NCBI RefSeq assembly: GCF_009901565.1
Contig: NZ_WXEW01000011.1
Span: 284,591-348,590 of the forward strand
Source: Herbidospora solisilvae
Lineage (GTDB): Bacteria; Actinomycetota; Actinomycetes; Streptosporangiales; Streptosporangiaceae
Length of the DNA stretch: 64,000 nucleotides
Direction of reading: 5' to 3'
A model generated the notes under the pieces. That model ran no database searches. It saw nothing but the letters and a program-made list of their open reading frames with translations, and was not told where the DNA came from. Below, one piece after another: positions 27,226 through 37,200 of the stretch; positions within the stretch are counted from its first letter, which is position 1, and each line of letters opens with the position of its first letter. Made by a program: the position numbers and the translations under genes.

Positions 27226-29113
27226 GCTGAAAGTCTCCGTCGCGGTCCCTGTCGGAAATGCCGGGCCCGCCAGCGACTCGTTCGACGCGTGCGTGCGCTC
27301 GTTGCTGGAGCTCCCGCCGGACGAGTATGAAGTGATCTTCGCCGACGACGGGTCGACCGACGGGACCCGCAAGCGCCTCGACGCCCTCGCGGCCACACGG
27401 TCGAACGTGCGGGTGCTGCACCTCGACCGCACCGGCGATCCGGCCCGGGGCCGCAACGCCGCGCTGTCGGTGGCGCTAGGCGAGTTCGTGTTCCTGATGA
27501 ACGCGCACGACCGGCTGGAGCCGGGCGCGCTGCAACGGCTGTTCGAGCGGGCCAAGGAGACCGAGGCCGACGTGCTGGTCGGGCGGCTGAGCGGAGACGG
27601 GCCCGTGGCCGCCGCGTTCACCCGCGACCGCGACCGGGCCGACCTCATCCGCGACCGGCTGCTCACCGCCGTGACCGCGCACAAGCTGTTCCGGCGCGAG
27701 TTCGTCGAGACCCACCAGCTCCGGTTCGCCGACCGGGCGTTGTCGGAGCAGGCGTTCGTGTTGCGGGCCTACCTGTCGGCGAAGGTGATCGCGGTGGCGG
27801 CCGGGCACGTGGTCTGCCACGTCGCGCCGTCGGGCGAGCCCGAGCCGGGGGACTGGGACCTGGTCGCCGGGCTGAGCGCGATCATGGACATCGTCGAGGC
27901 CCAGACCGAGCCGGGCGTCCAGCGCGACCGCATCGCCGCCCACTTCTTCCGCAGCGTCGCCCTGCGCCGCCTCGGCCCGCCGTTCCTCGGCCTGCCGGCC
28001 GAGCGCCAGGAGCTTCTCTACGGCCATCTCAAGGCCATCACCGCCGCCCGGTTCCCCGAGACCCTCGACACCCATCTGCCGGTCCACCTGAGGGCCAGGG
28101 CGGCGCTGCTGCGTACCGGCGACGTCAAGGGGATCGTCGACCTGGCCAGGGCGGCCCAGGGCACCCGGCTCGACGCCGAGCTGGGCGACCTGCGCTGGGA
28201 GGGCCACGTGCTGACGCTCACCCTGACGGCCGAGCTGGTCGCCGCCGACGGCACGCCGATGGTGTTCGCGGCCGACGGCGACCGGGTCTGGTGGGTGCCG
28301 CCGTCGCGGGTCGACCGGCTCGACCCCGCGCTGCGCGAGATCACCGACGCGGCCGACGAGGTGCGGATGGAGGTGTACGTCCGGCACTCCGAGAACGGCG
28401 AGATGCACTTCCTGCCGGTGACCGGCCAGTTGCGGCGGCTGCCCGTCGAGGGCGGCGTGCGGCTGCGCGCCTCCGGCGACGCCCGGTTCGACGTCGGCAC
28501 CGCCGCCTTCGGCCGTCCCCTCGACCCGGGCGTGTGGGAGGTGCACGTGCGGATGCGCGGCGTGAACCCCGCCAGGACCCGGGTCGTGCGCCCCGAACGG
28601 GGCGTCACCTCGGCCGGGATGATGGCCGAGTATCCCCGGCGGCTCGTGGTGCCGTGCTGGTCGGACAAGGGCGAGCTGAGCGTCTGCGTCGAACCCCGCT
28701 CGTTCGCCGAGTCGATCGCGCTGGTCTCCCAGGCGGCCACGGTCTCGGCGCACGACGGGGCGGTGTTCGTGTCGGTCCCGGTGCCCTACGTGCCGCCCAA
28801 CGGCGGGCCGTCGGCCGAGCTGGTGCTGCGCCGGGTCGGCGGGAAGACCACCGTGGCGCCCGCCCTCATCGAGCCGGGGGAGCCCGGCAAGTTCGCCGGC
28901 CAGCTCATCGCCAAGCTGCCCGCCGGGCGCGGTGGCCTCACCCGGGGGGTCTGGCGGCCCAAGCTGCGCATGGACGGCAGCCTGGTCGACCTCCGCTTCG
29001 CGGTCGAGACGCAGCGCGGCAGGGCGGTCGTGCGGCCCCTGGAGACCCCACGCCCGCCCACCGGCTGGAAGCGGATGATCGCCTCGCTGAAGCGGCGGTA
29101 CGGGATGCTCTAG
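27215..29113 (+). CDS. Family 2 glycosyltransferase with large C-terminal extension
   Basis: A 632-residue protein from the ATG at 27215. Residues 6-110 form a GT-A fold start (VSVAVPVGN, FADDGSTDGT with Asp44-Asp45, DPARGRNAALSVALGEFVF). The usual DxDD metal motif is NAHD (96-99), so two acidic positions are changed. After about residue 300 come beta-rich segments, partly repeated, like the C-terminal modules of wall teichoic acid glycosyltransferases. A basic amphipathic end (GWKRMIASLKRRYGML) may touch the membrane. Likely transfers a sugar to a wall polymer (inference). The start codon lies inside a strong hairpin. Confidence 0.82.
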   Translation: MRQGLKVSVAVPVGNAGPASDSFDACVRSLLELPPDEYEVIFADDGSTDGTRKRLDALAATRSNVRVLHLDRTGDPARGRNAALSVALGEFVFLMNAHDRLEPGALQRLFERAKETEADVLVGRLSGDGPVAAAFTRDRDRADLIRDRLLTAVTAHKLFRREFVETHQLRFADRALSEQAFVLRAYLSAKVIAVAAGHVVCHVAPSGEPEPGDWDLVAGLSAIMDIVEAQTEPGVQRDRIAAHFFRSVALRRLGPPFLGLPAERQELLYGHLKAITAARFPETLDTHLPVHLRARAALLRTGDVKGIVDLARAAQGTRLDAELGDLRWEGHVLTLTLTAELVAADGTPMVFAADGDRVWWVPPSRVDRLDPALREITDAADEVRMEVYVRHSENGEMHFLPVTGQLRRLPVEGGVRLRASGDARFDVGTAAFGRPLDPGVWEVHVRMRGVNPARTRVVRPERGVTSAGMMAEYPRRLVVPCWSDKGELSVCVEPRSFAESIALVSQAATVSAHDGAVFVSVPVPYVPPNGGPSAELVLRRVGGKTTVAPALIEPGEPGKFAGQLIAKLPAGRGGLTRGVWRPKLRMDGSLVDLRFAVETQRGRAVVRPLETPRPPTGWKRMIASLKRRYGML

Positions 29114-29118
29114 CCCGC

Positions 29119-30111
29119 TCAGCCCAGGTGCTTGCGCAGCGCCTCGCGGAACTCCTCGGGCTTCTCGATGTGCGGGCTGTGGCCGCAGTCGTCGAAGACG
29201 ACCTCGGTGTAGTTGCCGTACTCCTCCAGGAACGCCCTGGTCTGGCGGATCATCGGCTGGGCCGGGGTGCCGGGGGAGCCGGGGATCGCGCCGAGGGCGC
29301 CCAGGTGGGCCAGGTCGAACAGCGAGGTGTCCGAGACGATCACGTCGTCGGCGCCGCGCAACCACAGGATCGGCGGCTTCGGGTCGACGCCGCTCAGGTC
29401 GATGCGGAAGTGGGCGGGCGACAGGGTGTTCAGCACGCCCCGTGTGCCGGGCCCGACGCCGGGCCAGTTCTCCGAGGGGGCCGCGTCGCCCGGGTAGTGG
29501 TCGTCGCCGATGCGGGTGGTCAGCATCGAGGCCACCCAGCGGTCCTCGCCGGGGACGGGGTTCTTCACGTACGTCGTGCGGAAGACCCGCAGCGGCGTCA
29601 CCGGGCCGTCGCCGGTGTCGCCGTTGGCCAGGGCCGAGACGAAGTCGGGGTTGGCGCCGCCGGCCCCGCTGCCCGCGTGGTCGGCGTGGGTGGGGGTGCC
29701 CGCGACGTCGTGGGTGCCGCCGAAGCCGTACGGCGAGACCGGGTTGACCAGCGTCACGCTCGCCACGACCGACGGGCGGTCCATGAGCGCCTGGAGCACC
29801 ACGCCGCCGCCCAGGCTCCAGCCGACCAGGTGCACCCGGTCGATCTCCAGGGCGTCGAGCAGCGCCAGCACGTCGTCGCTGTAGTCGCGCACCCCGCGCG
29901 AGGCGTCGACCGGCTCGGGGTCGGTGTCGCCGAAGCCGCGCAGGTCGACCGCGAGCGGCCGGTGGGTGGCGGCGAACGCCTCGAGGGTGTCCTCCCAGAA
30001 GGCGCCGGACGACACGTTCCCGTGCACGAACAGCACCGCTTCGCCCTCGGCGCCGGGCACCGACCGGACGTTCTGCGTCAACCTCGCGGTGCCGATTCGT
30101 TCCATTTTCAT
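29119..30111 (-). CDS. Alpha/beta hydrolase
   Basis: About 330 residues with a complete alpha/beta-hydrolase core: HGNVSSG oxyanion loop, nucleophile elbow HLVGWSLGGGVVLQAL, acid near ILWLRGADDVIVSD and catalytic His in DDCGHSPHIEKPEEF. An insert rich in Gly, Asp and Pro (about 140-215) forms the lid. The ATG at 30111 is 8 bases after AGG; a GTG at 30117 is also possible. Resembles epoxide-hydrolase and haloperoxidase-like esterases; substrate unknown. It lies downstream of the SDR-PucR pair on the same strand. Confidence 0.88.
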   Translation of the reverse strand: MKMERIGTARLTQNVRSVPGAEGEAVLFVHGNVSSGAFWEDTLEAFAATHRPLAVDLRGFGDTDPEPVDASRGVRDYSDDVLALLDALEIDRVHLVGWSLGGGVVLQALMDRPSVVASVTLVNPVSPYGFGGTHDVAGTPTHADHAGSGAGGANPDFVSALANGDTGDGPVTPLRVFRTTYVKNPVPGEDRWVASMLTTRIGDDHYPGDAAPSENWPGVGPGTRGVLNTLSPAHFRIDLSGVDPKPPILWLRGADDVIVSDTSLFDLAHLGALGAIPGSPGTPAQPMIRQTRAFLEEYGNYTEVVFDDCGHSPHIEKPEEFREALRKHLG

Positions 30112-30130
30112 GTTCACAACCTAAGGAGTG

Positions 30131-30153
30131 ACGCCCATCACAACCATGGGCGT
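30131..30153. terminator. Inverted repeat between the PucR and hydrolase genes
   Basis: ACGCCCAT (30131-30138) and ATGGGCGT (30146-30153) pair perfectly around 7 bases. It follows the PucR stop and precedes the hydrolase start on the minus strand, so it may end the SDR-PucR transcript or act as an operator. Confidence 0.45.
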
Positions 30154-30163
30154 ACCGCACATA

Positions 30164-32023
30164 TCACCGGCCGGGAGGGTGGCGGAAGGCGCTACCGAGC
30201 CGCAGCGCGAGCTGGATCTCCAGCGCCCGCTCCGGCTCCTGCCAGTCGTCGCCGAGCAGCCGCCTGATCCGGTCGAGCCGCTGGGTGACCGTGTTGACGT
30301 GGATGTGCAGCGCCTCGGCGGTCCGGGTGAGCTGCCCGCCGCACGCGAAGTAGGTGGCCAGCGTCTGCACGAGCTGGGTGCCCTTCTTCTCGTCGTAGTC
30401 GCGCACCGCCCCGATCGCGCCGTGGACGAACCCGGCCACGTCGCGGCCCTCGCCGATCACCAGGCCGACGAAGCCGAGCTCGGCCGCGCCCGCGCCGTCG
30501 CCCGCCCGGCCGAGCGCCAGCAGGGCCGACGCGCATCGGCGGGCCTCCTCGTAGGCGGCGGCCACGTCGGACCCCGCCTGCGCCGCTCCAGCGGTGGCCG
30601 GCCGGCCCAGGCTGGCCGACAACTCGGCGGCCACCCGTTTGGCCGTCACGCCGGGTTTGTCGCCCGGCAGCAGCAGCACCACCTCGTCGCCGCGCGCGGT
30701 CGCCAGGCCGCCCGTCAGGGCCGCCTCCGACGACGCCCAGAACGCGGCCCGCTCGCGCTGCCCGTCGTGGGTGACGCTCACCAGCACGTGGGGTTCGGCC
30801 AGGTCGAGGCCCAGGCGGCGGGCCCGGTCGGGCAGCCCGGCCAGGTCGGGCCGGGCGATCAGGTCGTCGAGCAGCTCGCCGCGCACCCGGCCCTCGGCGT
30901 CGGCCACGCTCCGGCGGAACAGCAGCAGCAGCGCGGTGACCAGGGCGGCCCGCTCCAGGATGCGCCGGTCGGTGTCGGCCACCGGGCCGGCCGCGCGCAG
31001 CACCAGCGTGCACAGCGGCGTGCTCTCCGAGCCGCCCACGTCGACCGAGGCGATCAGGTTCCGGCCGCGCTCCACCGACCGGCCCAGCGCCCGGGAGGCC
31101 CTGGCCGCGTCGGAGACGCTCGGATCGACGTCGCCGGGGTCGCCCACCAGCGGCTCGCCCGTGCCGTCGAGCACGGTCAGTTTGCCGCCGATGACCTCGG
31201 TGACCACCGCCGCGACGTCCTCGACGCCGCCGCCCCGCAGCACCAGGCCGGTCATCCGGTCGTGCGCGTCGGCGGCCCGCTCGATGGCCGTGGAGTGGTT
31301 GCGGATCAGCCGGTTGGCCTCGCTCAGCTCGGTCAGCGCGGCCCGGGTCTCCTCCAGCAGCCGCGCGGTGTCGATGGCGACCGAGGCGTGCGCGGCCAGC
31401 GAGGCCAGCAGCGCGATCTCCTCCCGCGCGAATGGCCGCGCGCCCCGGTCGGCCGCGAAGAGCACCCCGATGACCTGGCCGCCCAGCCGCAACGGCACGC
31501 CCAGGATCGCCACCAGCCCCTCTTCGGTGACGGCGTCGTCGATCGTGCCGGTGTGGCGGAAGCGCTCGTCGGCGAAGTAGTCGGAGGTCGCGTATCCCTC
31601 GCCCGTCTGGGCCACCAGGCCGCCGAGGCCGGCGCCGAGAGGGAGGCGTACAGAACGGAACCGGGCGGTTATCACGCCGTCGGTGACCCGCATGTAGGTG
31701 TCGCCGCGCTCGGCGTCGTTGAGCGTCAGGTAGGCCACGTCGGTGCCGAGCAGCCCGCGCGCCCGGCGCACGATGGCGGCCAGCACGGCGTCGATGTCAC
31801 GCAGGCCCGCGAGGTCCTTGGCGGTGTCGAACAGCGCCGACAGCTCCGCCTCCCGGCGGGCCCTGCGCCGCATCACGGCCCTGATGCGCAGCGCGGCGAC
31901 CTTCTCGCGCTCCAGCTCCTCCAGCGTGGCCGGGTCGGCGCCCGCCGCCCGCGCCTGGAGCACCGGCCCCTCGAACTCCACGGCCGAGGCCTCCCTGGCC
32001 AGCAGTTCCAGGAAGACGTTCAT
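30164..32023 (-). CDS. GAF domain PucR/CdaR-type transcriptional regulator
   Basis: A 619-residue regulator. A helical start is followed by a GAF domain (about 75-230; GTDVAYLTLNDAERGDTYMR, LGVPLRLGGQVIGVLFAADR), a coiled linker, a GGDEF-like vestigial region and a C-terminal PucR-type helix-turn-helix (about 550-610; LVQTLATYFACGGQLTRTAE, HIHVNTVTQRLDRIRRLLG). Such proteins usually activate catabolic genes next to them. The ATG directly follows the stop of the SDR gene, so both are co-transcribed and the SDR substrate or product may be the effector (inference). Confidence 0.9.
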   Translation of the reverse strand: MNVFLELLAREASAVEFEGPVLQARAAGADPATLEELEREKVAALRIRAVMRRRARREAELSALFDTAKDLAGLRDIDAVLAAIVRRARGLLGTDVAYLTLNDAERGDTYMRVTDGVITARFRSVRLPLGAGLGGLVAQTGEGYATSDYFADERFRHTGTIDDAVTEEGLVAILGVPLRLGGQVIGVLFAADRGARPFAREEIALLASLAAHASVAIDTARLLEETRAALTELSEANRLIRNHSTAIERAADAHDRMTGLVLRGGGVEDVAAVVTEVIGGKLTVLDGTGEPLVGDPGDVDPSVSDAARASRALGRSVERGRNLIASVDVGGSESTPLCTLVLRAAGPVADTDRRILERAALVTALLLLFRRSVADAEGRVRGELLDDLIARPDLAGLPDRARRLGLDLAEPHVLVSVTHDGQRERAAFWASSEAALTGGLATARGDEVVLLLPGDKPGVTAKRVAAELSASLGRPATAGAAQAGSDVAAAYEEARRCASALLALGRAGDGAGAAELGFVGLVIGEGRDVAGFVHGAIGAVRDYDEKKGTQLVQTLATYFACGGQLTRTAEALHIHVNTVTQRLDRIRRLLGDDWQEPERALEIQLALRLGSAFRHPPGR

Positions 32024-32788
32024 CTATCGCGCGCTCCAGCCTCCGTCGAGCGGAATGGACACCCCCGTGATGAACGATCCCGCAGGGCCGCACAGATAGG
32101 CGACCATCTCGGCCACCTCTTCGGGTTCGACCAGCCGCTTGATGGCGGCCGGTTGCAACATGATGCGCTCGACCACGTCTTCGGGCGAGATCCGGTGCGC
32201 CTCCGCCTGCGCGGCGATCTGGTTCTCGACGAGCGGGGTGCGCACGTAGGCCGGGCAGACACAGGTCGAGGTGATCCCGTAGGGGGCGCCTTCGAGCGCG
32301 ATCACCTTCGACAACCCTTCGAGGGCGTGCTTGGCCGTCACGTAGGCCACCTTGAACGGCGAGGCGCGCAGCCCGTGCACCGAGGAGATGTTCACCACCC
32401 GGCCGAACTTGTTCCCCTTCATGTACGGCATCGCCGCGCGTACCAGCCGGAAGGGCGCCTCCACCTGCACCGCCATCAGCCGGGAGAAGATCTCCGGCGG
32501 GAACTCGTCGATGGGCGCGACGTGCTGGAACCCGGCGTTGTTCACGATGACGTCGGCCTGGGCGGCGTGCTCGACGAGCGGCCCCCGCTCGAAGGCGGCC
32601 GGATCGGCCAGGTCGGCCGTGACCGCGACGCCTCCGATCATGGCCGCGGTCTCGGCCGCCTCGTGTTCCCGCAGGTCGGCGACGACCACCCGGGCCCCCG
32701 CCGCCGCCAGCCTGATCGCGCACGCCCGTCCGATGCCGCTGCCCGCGCCCGTCACCAGGGCCGTCCGCCCGGCGAGGTCTTCCGTCAT
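32024..32788 (-). CDS. Short-chain dehydrogenase, 3-hydroxybutyrate dehydrogenase-like
   Basis: A 254-residue classical SDR: cofactor loop VTGAGSGIGRACA, NNAG motif (VIVNNAGFQHV), catalytic Ser in NISSVHGL and Tyr-Lys in AYVTAKHAL. The C-terminal AAIKRLVEPEEVAEMVAYLC and ITGVSIPLDGGWSAR fit D-3-hydroxybutyrate dehydrogenases, which interconvert 3-hydroxybutyrate and acetoacetate with NAD. I chose the ATG at 32788; much longer upstream reading is only a shadow of fumC. Its stop is directly followed by the PucR start. Substrate remains an inference. Confidence 0.88.
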   Translation of the reverse strand: MTEDLAGRTALVTGAGSGIGRACAIRLAAAGARVVVADLREHEAAETAAMIGGVAVTADLADPAAFERGPLVEHAAQADVIVNNAGFQHVAPIDEFPPEIFSRLMAVQVEAPFRLVRAAMPYMKGNKFGRVVNISSVHGLRASPFKVAYVTAKHALEGLSKVIALEGAPYGITSTCVCPAYVRTPLVENQIAAQAEAHRISPEDVVERIMLQPAAIKRLVEPEEVAEMVAYLCGPAGSFITGVSIPLDGGWSAR

Positions 32789-32799
32789 GTGACCCGAAT

Positions 32800-34239
32800 C
32801 TACGGGGTGGGTTCTCCGCCGCCCATGTGGGGATCCGACATAACGGCCTTTTTGGGTATGTGTCCGGTCATGGGGAGCACGTCGAGGAGGTCGTCCAGCT
32901 GCTCCTCGGTGAGCGTCCCGTTCGCGACGTGCCCCCTTCTCACGACCACGTCGCGGATCGTGGCCCGTTCCGCGAGGGCCTGCTTGGCGATCCGGGCGGC
33001 CTCCTCGTAGCCGAGGTAGCGGTTCAGCGGGGTGACGATCGAGGGGGACGACTCGGCGTACTCCCGCAGCCTCTCCGTGTTGGCCGTGACGCCCCGCACG
33101 CAGCGGTCGGCGAGCAGCCGCGACACGTTCCCCAGCAGCCTGATCGACTCCAGCAGGTTCCGCGCGATCACCGGCATCTGCACGTTCAGCTCGAACGACC
33201 CCGACGCCCCGGCCATCGTGATCGTCGCGTCGTTCCCGACGACCTGCGCGGCGACCATCGTCACCGCCTCCGGCACGACCGGGTTGACCTTCCCCGGCAT
33301 GATCGACGACCCGGGCTGGAGGTCGGGCAGGTTGATCTCGCCCAGTCCCGTGCGCGGTCCCGACCCCATCCAGCGCAGGTCGTTGGCGATCTTGTTGAGC
33401 GAGACCGCGACGGTCTTCAGCACCCCCGACAACTCGACGAGCGCGTCGCGCGCCCCCTGGGCCTCGAAGTGGTTCCTGGCCTCGGTGAACGGCAGACCGG
33501 TAGCTCGGGAGATCTCCGCGATCACCTTCCCGGCCCACTCGCGGTCGGGGGTGTTGACGCCGGTGCCGACGGCCGTGCCGCCCAGCGGCAACTCGGCCAC
33601 CCTCGGGAGCGCCGACTGGAGCCGCTCGATGCCGAGCTCGATCTGGGCCGCGTAACCGCCGAACTCCTGGCCGAGGGTGACCGGGGTGGCGTCCATGAGG
33701 TGGGTCCGCCCCGACTTGACCACCTCGGCGAACTCGACCGACTTCGACTCCAGCGCGGTCGCCAGGTGCTCCAGCGCCGGGGTGAGGTTCCTCGACAGTT
33801 CGGTCACCGCGGCGACGTGGATGGAGGAGGGGAACACGTCGTTGGACGACTGGGCGGCGTTGACGTGGTCGTTCGGATGCACTGGACGCCCCAGCCGCTC
33901 CTCCGCCAGCGTCGCGATCACCTCGTTGGCGTTCATGTTCGACGAGGTGCCCGAACCGGTCTGGAAGACGTCGACGGGGAAGTGTTCGTCCCACCTGTTC
34001 GCGGCCACCTCCCCGGCCGCCTCGGCGATCACCGCCGCCATGTCGGCGTCCAGCAGGCCGTAGGAGGCGTTCACGACGGCGGCGGCGGCCTTGACCGTGC
34101 CCAGCGCGGAGATGTGCGCCGGCTCCAGCCCCCGGCCGGAGACTGGGAAGTTCTCGACCGCGCGCTGCGTCTGCGCCCGCCACTTGGCGAGATCCGGGAC
34201 CTCGACCTCGCCCATGGAGTCATGCTCGATGCGCGTCAT
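32800..34239 (-). CDS. fumC: Fumarate hydratase, class II
   Basis: A 479-residue enzyme of the fumarase/aspartase superfamily. Signature [12 protein letters not shown] holds the catalytic Ser loop; [14 protein letters not shown] and [19 protein letters not shown] form the substrate site, and [18 protein letters not shown] is the active-site His block. It is oxygen-stable and hydrates fumarate to L-malate in the TCA cycle. I separate it from aspartase by the strong fumarase-type C-terminus ([16 protein letters not shown]). Upstream of the SDR-PucR genes on the same strand. A class I fumarase lies 4.3 kb away. Confidence 0.96.
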   Translation of the reverse strand: MTRIEHDSMGEVEVPDLAKWRAQTQRAVENFPVSGRGLEPAHISALGTVKAAAAVVNASYGLLDADMAAVIAEAAGEVAANRWDEHFPVDVFQTGSGTSSNMNANEVIATLAEERLGRPVHPNDHVNAAQSSNDVFPSSIHVAAVTELSRNLTPALEHLATALESKSVEFAEVVKSGRTHLMDATPVTLGQEFGGYAAQIELGIERLQSALPRVAELPLGGTAVGTGVNTPDREWAGKVIAEISRATGLPFTEARNHFEAQGARDALVELSGVLKTVAVSLNKIANDLRWMGSGPRTGLGEINLPDLQPGSSIMPGKVNPVVPEAVTMVAAQVVGNDATITMAGASGSFELNVQMPVIARNLLESIRLLGNVSRLLADRCVRGVTANTERLREYAESSPSIVTPLNRYLGYEEAARIAKQALAERATIRDVVVRRGHVANGTLTEEQLDDLLDVLPMTGHIPKKAVMSDPHMGGGEPTP

Positions 34240-34272
34240 ACACCCCAGTCTGTCCCCAGACGGGCGGATGAT

Positions 34273-37200
34273 TCAGTTCGGGTGGCGCTGGAACCGGAAC
34301 GAGGCGAAGACGGCGTCCCGCTGCTTCTCCGACTTCGCCCACTGGGCTTCCGGGACGGCGTAGTAGATCGCGAAGGCGCCCCCGTCCGGGACGTCGACCC
34401 ACCTGGACACGACGTGGACCAGCCCGTTCCTGCCCTCGTAGGCGTACTCCCACTCGGCCGTGTCGGCGCCCTTGTACGGAGAGGTCTCCAGCGGGGCGAT
34501 CCGGATGAGCTCGTAGCCCTCGTAGGGCTGCTTGGCCTCGGCCGCCTCGATCGACTTCAGCAGATCGGTGGTGATCTGAACCTCGGCCACCCGGATGGTC
34601 GCCTTGCCCTTGGCGGAGAAGACGACCTGGGTTCCCTTTGCGGTACGACCGAAGCCCGCCGGGACGTCGATGGTGTAGCCCTCACCCTGCTGCCGCTTGG
34701 TGCCCTTGGCCGGGGCCGGCGCCGGGGGGTCCGGAGGGTAGGTGGCGGCGGTGGGGCTGGCCGGGATGATGCGACCGGCGGTCTTCGTCGGCCCGGCACT
34801 GTTGGCCCCGAACGCCGAGACGGCCACGACGGCGAGCGCCACGAACGCGACGAACGCCAGAACGAGCAGCAGGACCAGGCGGCCCTTGCCCTTCGGCTTG
34901 GCGGCCGGAGGGGGAGCGGTGCGCTGCATCGAGAAGATGTCGGTGCCGAGACCCCGGGGGACGGCTTGGGTGGCGTTGGGGTCGAGCTCGACCGGGTGGT
35001 GGCCGTGACCTTGGCCCGGGGGGAAGCCCGGGGGCGTCTGCGGCGGCGGGTAGCCGCCTGCGGGCGGGGGAGCCCAGGTCTGCGGGGGCTGCTGAGGGTG
35101 CGGGCCCTGCATGGGATGCGGCGGTAGGGGGAGGGCCGAGGGGGGAGTCGCGTCGGTGTCGATGTCGAGCCGGCGGGCGCCCGGATCGGGCGGGTAGACC
35201 CGCCTGCCGGGGAGTTGTCCCTGCACGACGGTGACGTCATCGGCGAGACCCGCAGGGTCGGCGGCATCGGACTTCACGACGACCACGGTCTGGTCATCGG
35301 AAAGGGTGGGCCGCCGGAAACGGGTGGCGTCGGGATCCTCGAACGCTCCAGCCCCAGGCCCGGTGTCGACCGAGTTGCCCGCAGGACCCCCAGAACCGGG
35401 AGCACCCATGCCAGAGGCTCCTGCTGAATCCGACCTGCCGGCGAGACCCTGGCCACCTGCTGCTCCTGGCCCGTGCGGTGCACCGGGAGCATCGGAGGGC
35501 CGCGAACGCACGAAGCCGGATGCCGAAATATCGGGACCCGCCCAGGTCGGGTGAACATCAGCGGCGAAGTCGCCCGGAACTCCAGTGGCTCCAGGCCTTC
35601 CGGGCCCGCGTCCGGATCCGGAAATTTCGGCATCTGGACTGCCCGAGTAAGCGCCCGATCCCCAACCAGGCCCGCCAGAATCAGGCCCGCCAGCGCCAGA
35701 TCCGCCAGCGCCAGATCCGCCAGAACCGGGCGCGCCATGTCCCGAAATTTCGGCATCTGGGCTGGCCGCGCCAGAGTCCGGCGCCGACCTACCACGTCCG
35801 GAGGGGCTGGCACCCGCGCCGCCGGAACCGAACGCGCCAGAACGGTAGTCGTCAGAGCGGGGCGCGCCATGTCCGGAAATTGCGGCGTCTAGGCTGGCCG
35901 CACCAGAGTCCTGCGCTGAGCTGCCATGTCCGGAAGGGCTGAGACTCGGGCCGCTTGTTCCTGCGCCGCCTGCTCCTGGGGCCGACCAGACTCCTTCGGC
36001 CTCGTGTCCCGAAATTTCGGGACGTGCGTCGCCACCTGTGCCCGGCGCCCTCCCCGAACTCCCTGGTCCCGAGGCATATGGTGCGCTGACCCCGCCTGCT
36101 CCCGCGCCCGGTGCACCCGCACTCCGAGGTCCGGAAATCTCGGGACGTCCCGCGCCACCAGCACCAGGCTCCGACGGGCCCCCAGCACGGGAGGTGCCGA
36201 CGAGACCGCCGCCGGCGCCAGGGGCCGCCCCCGCGCCACCATGCCCCGCGCTCTCGGCACCCGCCGCGGGCGAAGGCGTGGGGGTCGTCGTCCGGTTCGG
36301 GTCCTGTTGGGGCGCCGTGCTGCCCAGCACCGGCCTAGGCGTGCCGAACGGGCGGTCCACGCTCGGGTCGCGGCCGCTGTCCCCATAAGGGGACACCGCG
36401 TCGGGGGCGAAGGCGCCGCCGGTGGGTCTCTGAGGGCCCGACGCCGGGAACTGCGTCACCGTCGGGGTGTCGGCGACCGCGCGGAGGAGGACGGAGGCGC
36501 GTTCGGCCGTGATGCGCTTGGTGTGGTCCTTCTCCAGCATCGCCTCCAGGACCGGCCGCAGTTGCCCGGCGTTCCTGGGCGGGTCGCAGACCTCGGTCAT
36601 CAGCGCGGCCAGGGTCTCGGCGATCGAGCGGCGTTCGTAGGCGGGCCGGGCCTCGACGGCGAAATAGAGGGTCGCGCCCAGCGACCACAGGTCGGACTCC
36701 GGGCCCGTGTACTCGCCCCGGGCCCGTTCGGGCGCCGTGTAGCCGGGGGAGCCGATCACCATGCCGGTCTGGGTCAGCGCCGTGTCGCCGCGGGACTTGG
36801 CGATGCCGAAGTCGGTCAGGACCACCCGGCCCGAGTGGGTGATCAGCACGTTGCTGGGTTTCACGTCGCGGTGCAGGATGTCGGACGCATGAGCGGCGCG
36901 CAGGGCGCCCAGCAGGTCGGCGCCGATCTCGGCGACCAGACGGGGCGGGAGGGGGCCGTCTTCGTCCACGACCTGTTCGAGGGAGCGGCCCTCGACGAGT
37001 TCCATGATGATCCACGGCACGCCGCCGACCTCGATGGCGTCGAAGATCGTCGCCACGGACGGATGGTGGACGCGGGCGGCGGCGCGGCCCTCGCGGATCA
37101 TGCGTTCGCGGAGTTCGGTGCGCTGCTCCTGGGTCAGCCCGGGATCCTGGCGGATCTCCTTGACCGCGACCTCACGCCCGAGGGTGCGGTCGACGGCACG

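Noticed and set aside
32024..34183. A 719-codon frame that appears to fuse an N-terminal extension to the SDR
   Set aside because: The extension is an out-of-frame reading of fumC. The SDR has a proper start at 32788 and normal family length.
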